From Leptolyngbya sp. SIO4C5 (lineage in GTDB: Bacteria; Cyanobacteriota; Cyanobacteriia; Phormidesmidales; Phormidesmidaceae), in NCBI GenBank assembly GCA_010671965.1, contig JAAHIC010000169.1:1-8079 (forward strand): a stretch of DNA of 8,079 nt, in the 5' to 3' direction. Under the pieces are notes generated by a model, which ran no database searches, was not told the origin of the DNA, and saw only the letters and a list, made by a program, of their open reading frames with translations. Shown piece by piece: positions 5,807 through 8,079 of the stretch. Within the stretch, counting starts at the first letter, position 1. Each line of letters starts with the position of its first letter. A program made the position numbers and the translations under genes.

Positions 5807-7399
5807 ATGACGGTTGCGATTGATTTTGGCACTAGCAATACGGTACTGGCCCGCTGGAATACAGCCACACAGCAGCCTGAAACCCTGTCTTTAGCTGTCC
5901 TAGCCCAGCAGCTCGGTGACAATCCGCCGCTGATTCCGAGCCTGGTTTATGTCAAGGATGCGCAGACGCCAGAGGTAGTTATTGGTCAGGCCGTCCGCGA
6001 TCGCGGCCTGGATTTGGCTCAAGACACCCGCTTTTTCCGCAACTTCAAGCGCGGTATTGGCACCAATATTCAGGGCTTCCTGCCGGATCTCGACGGTCAG
6101 GTGCTGAGCTTTGAGCAGGTGGGACAGTGGTTTATTCAGCAAGTCCTGCAGCAGCTTGCGGCCGCCGATGAATCGCCGGAATCTTTAATTTTTACAGTGC
6201 CGGTAGACAGCTTTGAAGCCTATCGTAACTGGCTGGGACAGGTCTGTCAGAGCCTGGATATTCAGCAGGTAAGAATGCTAGATGAGCCAACAGCTGCTGC
6301 TTTAGGCTATGGATTAGCTGGGGGTGAAACCCTGCTGGTGATTGACTTTGGCGGGGGCACGCTGGATCTTTCCCTGGTGCAGCTCGCAGCCCTAGCCAGC
6401 GGTAAACCGTTGGGCTTTTTGCTCAAATGGGGCCAGCAGTCTCTAGCCCAAAAGTCAGGCCAGCAGGTACAGACAGCGAGAGTGCTGGCCAAAGCAGGGG
6501 AAGCTGTAGGCGGTGCCGACATTGATCACTGGCTGACAGACTACTTTGAACAAACCCAGGGCATTGCCCCCAGCCCTTTGACTTTACGCATGGCTGAGCG
6601 GCTGAAAATCAAGCTCTCCAGCCAGGAGCAGGCGACCGAGGTTTACTTCAATGACGAAACCTTAGAAAGCTACGAACTGTCCCTAGAGCGATCGCAGCTA
6701 GAGACAATTCTGGGTGAAAACCAGTTTTTTCAGCGCCTCGATCGCAAGCTGGAACAGGTACTCCAGCAGGCCCAGCAGCAGGCCGTAGCGTCGGAGCAAA
6801 TTGACGCGGTGCTGTTAGTAGGCGGTACAGCCCAAATGCCCGCCGTCCGCAACTGGATTCAGCGCCATTTTCCAGCAGAAAAAATTCGCAGCGATCGCCC
6901 GTTTGAAGCGATCGCCCACGGTGCTCTGCGGCTGCAGCAGGGCGTTGAGGTTGAAGACTTTCTCTATCACAGCTACGGCATTCGCTACTGGGATCGACGG
7001 CAAAACTGCCATAGCTGGCATCCCATTATTCGGCAGGGTCAAGCTTACCCGATGGAAAAGCCGGTGGAACTGCTGCTAGGAGCCTCGACTGAAAACCAGC
7101 CCAGTATTGAGCTAATTCTGGGGGAACTGGGAGATGAGGAAACCCGCACTGAAGTCTATTTTGAAGGCGATCGCCTAGTGACCCGTCAAATTCGCAGCGG
7201 CGCGACCCAGGTACAACCCCTCAACGATCGCGCTGGCGCCCGCACAATCGCCACCCTCGATCCGCCAGGCTTTCCAGGCAGCGATCGCGTTCGGGTCTAT
7301 TTCCGCATCGATGCCGATCGCTTTCTGCGGATTACGGTAGAGGACATTTTGACTAATCGCTTCCTGCTCAGCGATCAGGCCGTTGTGCAGCTCAGCTAG
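5807..7399 (+). CDS. Hsp70-like protein (DnaK relative), lidless with degenerate interdomain linker
   Basis: A 530-residue actin-fold ATPase. The nucleotide-binding domain (1 to about 378) keeps phosphate 1 IDFGTSNT (5-12, Asp6), FKRGIG (80-85, Lys81 at the place of DnaK Lys70), LDEPTAAALGYG (158-169, Glu160), phosphate 2 IDFGGGTLDLS (179-189, Thr185, Asp187) and the adenosine motif VLLVGGTAQMPAVR (335-348), so ATPase activity is expected. An extra stretch of about 20-25 residues follows phosphate 2 (about 192-232). The usual VLLLD-type linker is replaced by EDFLYHSYG (383-391). The region 390-530 resembles a beta substrate-binding domain, but the helical lid of DnaK (about 638 residues in total) is absent. 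It is not a standard DnaK1/2/3. It diverges from petP-get3d; I recall a similar pairing in Synechocystis (slr0086 beside sll0086), not checked. The start is the ATG at 5807, as the first motif begins four residues later. Confidence 0.85.
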   Translation: MTVAIDFGTSNTVLARWNTATQQPETLSLAVLAQQLGDNPPLIPSLVYVKDAQTPEVVIGQAVRDRGLDLAQDTRFFRNFKRGIGTNIQGFLPDLDGQVLSFEQVGQWFIQQVLQQLAAADESPESLIFTVPVDSFEAYRNWLGQVCQSLDIQQVRMLDEPTAAALGYGLAGGETLLVIDFGGGTLDLSLVQLAALASGKPLGFLLKWGQQSLAQKSGQQVQTARVLAKAGEAVGGADIDHWLTDYFEQTQGIAPSPLTLRMAERLKIKLSSQEQATEVYFNDETLESYELSLERSQLETILGENQFFQRLDRKLEQVLQQAQQQAVASEQIDAVLLVGGTAQMPAVRNWIQRHFPAEKIRSDRPFEAIAHGALRLQQGVEVEDFLYHSYGIRYWDRRQNCHSWHPIIRQGQAYPMEKPVELLLGASTENQPSIELILGELGDEETRTEVYFEGDRLVTRQIRSGATQVQPLNDRAGARTIATLDPPGFPGSDRVRVYFRIDADRFLRITVEDILTNRFLLSDQAVVQLS

Positions 7400-7432
7400 T
7401 CATCAATTACGTTTGCTGGCAACGGCAGCGTA

Positions 7433-7461
7433 ACGACATGCAAACCAAAGTGTATTAAAAT
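7433..7461 (+). promoter_or_regulatory. Candidate promoter of the KaiC-like gene
   Basis: ACGACA (7433-7438, four of six) and TAAAAT (7456-7461, five of six to TATAAT) are 17 bp apart, in the AT-rich gap after the Hsp70-like gene. Transcription would begin near 7468, about 38 nt before the start codon. This suggests the KaiC-like gene is not simply read through from the Hsp70-like gene. It is a consensus match only. Confidence 0.4.
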
Positions 7462-7505
7462 TTCCTTTGATTTAGAAAGTTGTCGGCAAGACATAAAAAG
7501 ACAAA

Positions 7506-8079
7506 ATGGTGAATGCGTCGCAGCAATTAGACCGAGTTTCAACGGGAATTGCATCTTTAGACAGCATTCTGCAAGGGGGGCTACCTAAGGGAGAGCTTTA
7601 TGTTGTCAATGGTGTTCCGGGCAGCGGAAAGACTGTTTTAGCACTGCATTTTTTACAGGCTGGAGCTCAAGCTGGCGAAAAGGTGCTGTGTATTGCGCTT
7701 TCCCAGCGGGTAGAGAGCTTGAAGCAAACCGCTTTCTCCGTCAATATTCAAACAGATAAAATTCTCTTTCAAGAGCTGAGCAGTGCTCAAGCCCTGAAAT
7801 ACATTACAGAACGCCAAACCATCTTTGACACCTCAGAGATTGAGCTAGAAGACACGATGACTGCCTTTGCGCAGACCATCGAAGAGGCCCAGCCCAGCCG
7901 AGTCGTCTTTGACAGTATTTCTTACCTGCGACTGCTCGCTAACGATCCGCTTACTTATCGGCGGCAGATCTTAACCCTACGAGACTATTTATCGAGTCGT
8001 GACATCACCGTCATGCTCACCGACACGCAAGAACTGGCCCCTGGGGATAAAGAACTTGAGGCAATAGCACACGGCGTCA
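7506..8079 (+). CDS. KaiC-superfamily (RAD55/RecA-fold) ATPase, 5' part, cut by window end
   Basis: The frame runs from the ATG at 7506 to the window end without a stop, giving 191 complete codons. It opens with the KaiC-like STGIASLDSILQGGLPKGE (12-30), then Walker A GVPGSGKT (36-43) and Walker B VVFDS (133-137, Asp136), followed by YLRLLANDPLTYRRQILTLRDYL (140-162), typical of KaiC-like domains. The segment after the second strand, CIALSQRVESLKQ (62-74), has Ser-Gln where circadian KaiC domains have the paired catalytic Glu-Glu. It is therefore a KaiC homologue but not the clock KaiC; similar proteins in cyanobacteria often sit near or are fused to signalling kinases. Total length and any second domain are unknown. 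The upstream gap is 106 bp; only a weak ribosome site (AAAGA) precedes the ATG. The gene contains no HIP1 sites in its visible part, unlike the Hsp70-like gene before it. Confidence 0.85.
   Translation, partial: MVNASQQLDRVSTGIASLDSILQGGLPKGELYVVNGVPGSGKTVLALHFLQAGAQAGEKVLCIALSQRVESLKQTAFSVNIQTDKILFQELSSAQALKYITERQTIFDTSEIELEDTMTAFAQTIEEAQPSRVVFDSISYLRLLANDPLTYRRQILTLRDYLSSRDITVMLTDTQELAPGDKELEAIAHGV

Noticed and set aside
5807..7399. Canonical dnaK
   Set aside because: It is about 100 residues shorter, lacks the lid and the conserved linker, and has no grpE or dnaJ beside it.
7407..7433. Possible terminator after the Hsp70-like gene (TTACG...CGTAA dyad)
   Set aside because: The inner stem is interrupted by an unpaired stretch and no T-run follows, so it does not meet the pattern of an intrinsic terminator.
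7506..8079. Circadian clock gene kaiC
   Set aside because: The paired Glu-Glu of KaiC domains is absent, and there is no kaiB upstream; it is a KaiC-superfamily relative only.

Overview
The window is chromosomal DNA from a cyanobacterium. It carries chlorophyll synthase (chlG), a PetP-type cytochrome b6f subunit, a Get3d-type ATPase, a Psb35-like photosystem II assembly protein and a KaiC-superfamily ATPase. It also holds at least 14 copies of the cyanobacterial HIP1 octamer GCGATCGC, where about 0.1 would be expected by chance in 8 kb of random sequence. The lineage cannot be fixed from the window alone; the fairly GC-rich, HIP1-rich sequence would suit a Leptolyngbya/Nodosilinea/Synechococcus-like genome, but that is a guess.

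Layout, left to right: (i) the 3' end of an unrecognised plus-strand gene (up to 191), meeting tail to tail a psb35-like gene (188-400, minus); a 35-bp exact inverted copy of part of psb35 sits at the very edge of the window. (ii) A class A penicillin-binding protein (474-2945, minus) with a long Pro/Ala-rich, arginine/serine-rich tail. (iii) chlG (3192-4220, minus). (iv) get3d (4343-5437) and petP (5446-5637), both minus, 8 bp apart and almost certainly co-transcribed as petP-get3d; chlG follows 122 bp downstream with its own candidate promoter. (v) A short divergent regulatory region (5638-5806). (vi) A lidless Hsp70-like protein on the plus strand (5807-7399). (vii) The first 191 codons of a KaiC-like/RecA-fold ATPase (7506-8079, plus), cut by the window end.

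Read together, the central genes look like a thylakoid membrane-protein biogenesis neighbourhood. ChlG makes chlorophyll a, Get3d is a candidate tail-anchored-protein/membrane-protein chaperone, the Hsp70-like protein is a second candidate chaperone, PetP tunes cytochrome b6f, and Psb35 stabilises the CP47 module. The functional link is inference from proximity. No rRNA, tRNA, CRISPR array, insertion sequence or complete mobile element was seen. No gene-free stretch exceeds 300 bp; the longest is 246 bp (2946-3191). I see no obviously new multi-gene defence or mobile system. The best leads are the inverted repeat at the left edge, the non-canonical P-loop of Get3d, the KaiC-like protein lacking the usual paired catalytic glutamates, and the degenerate-linker Hsp70.
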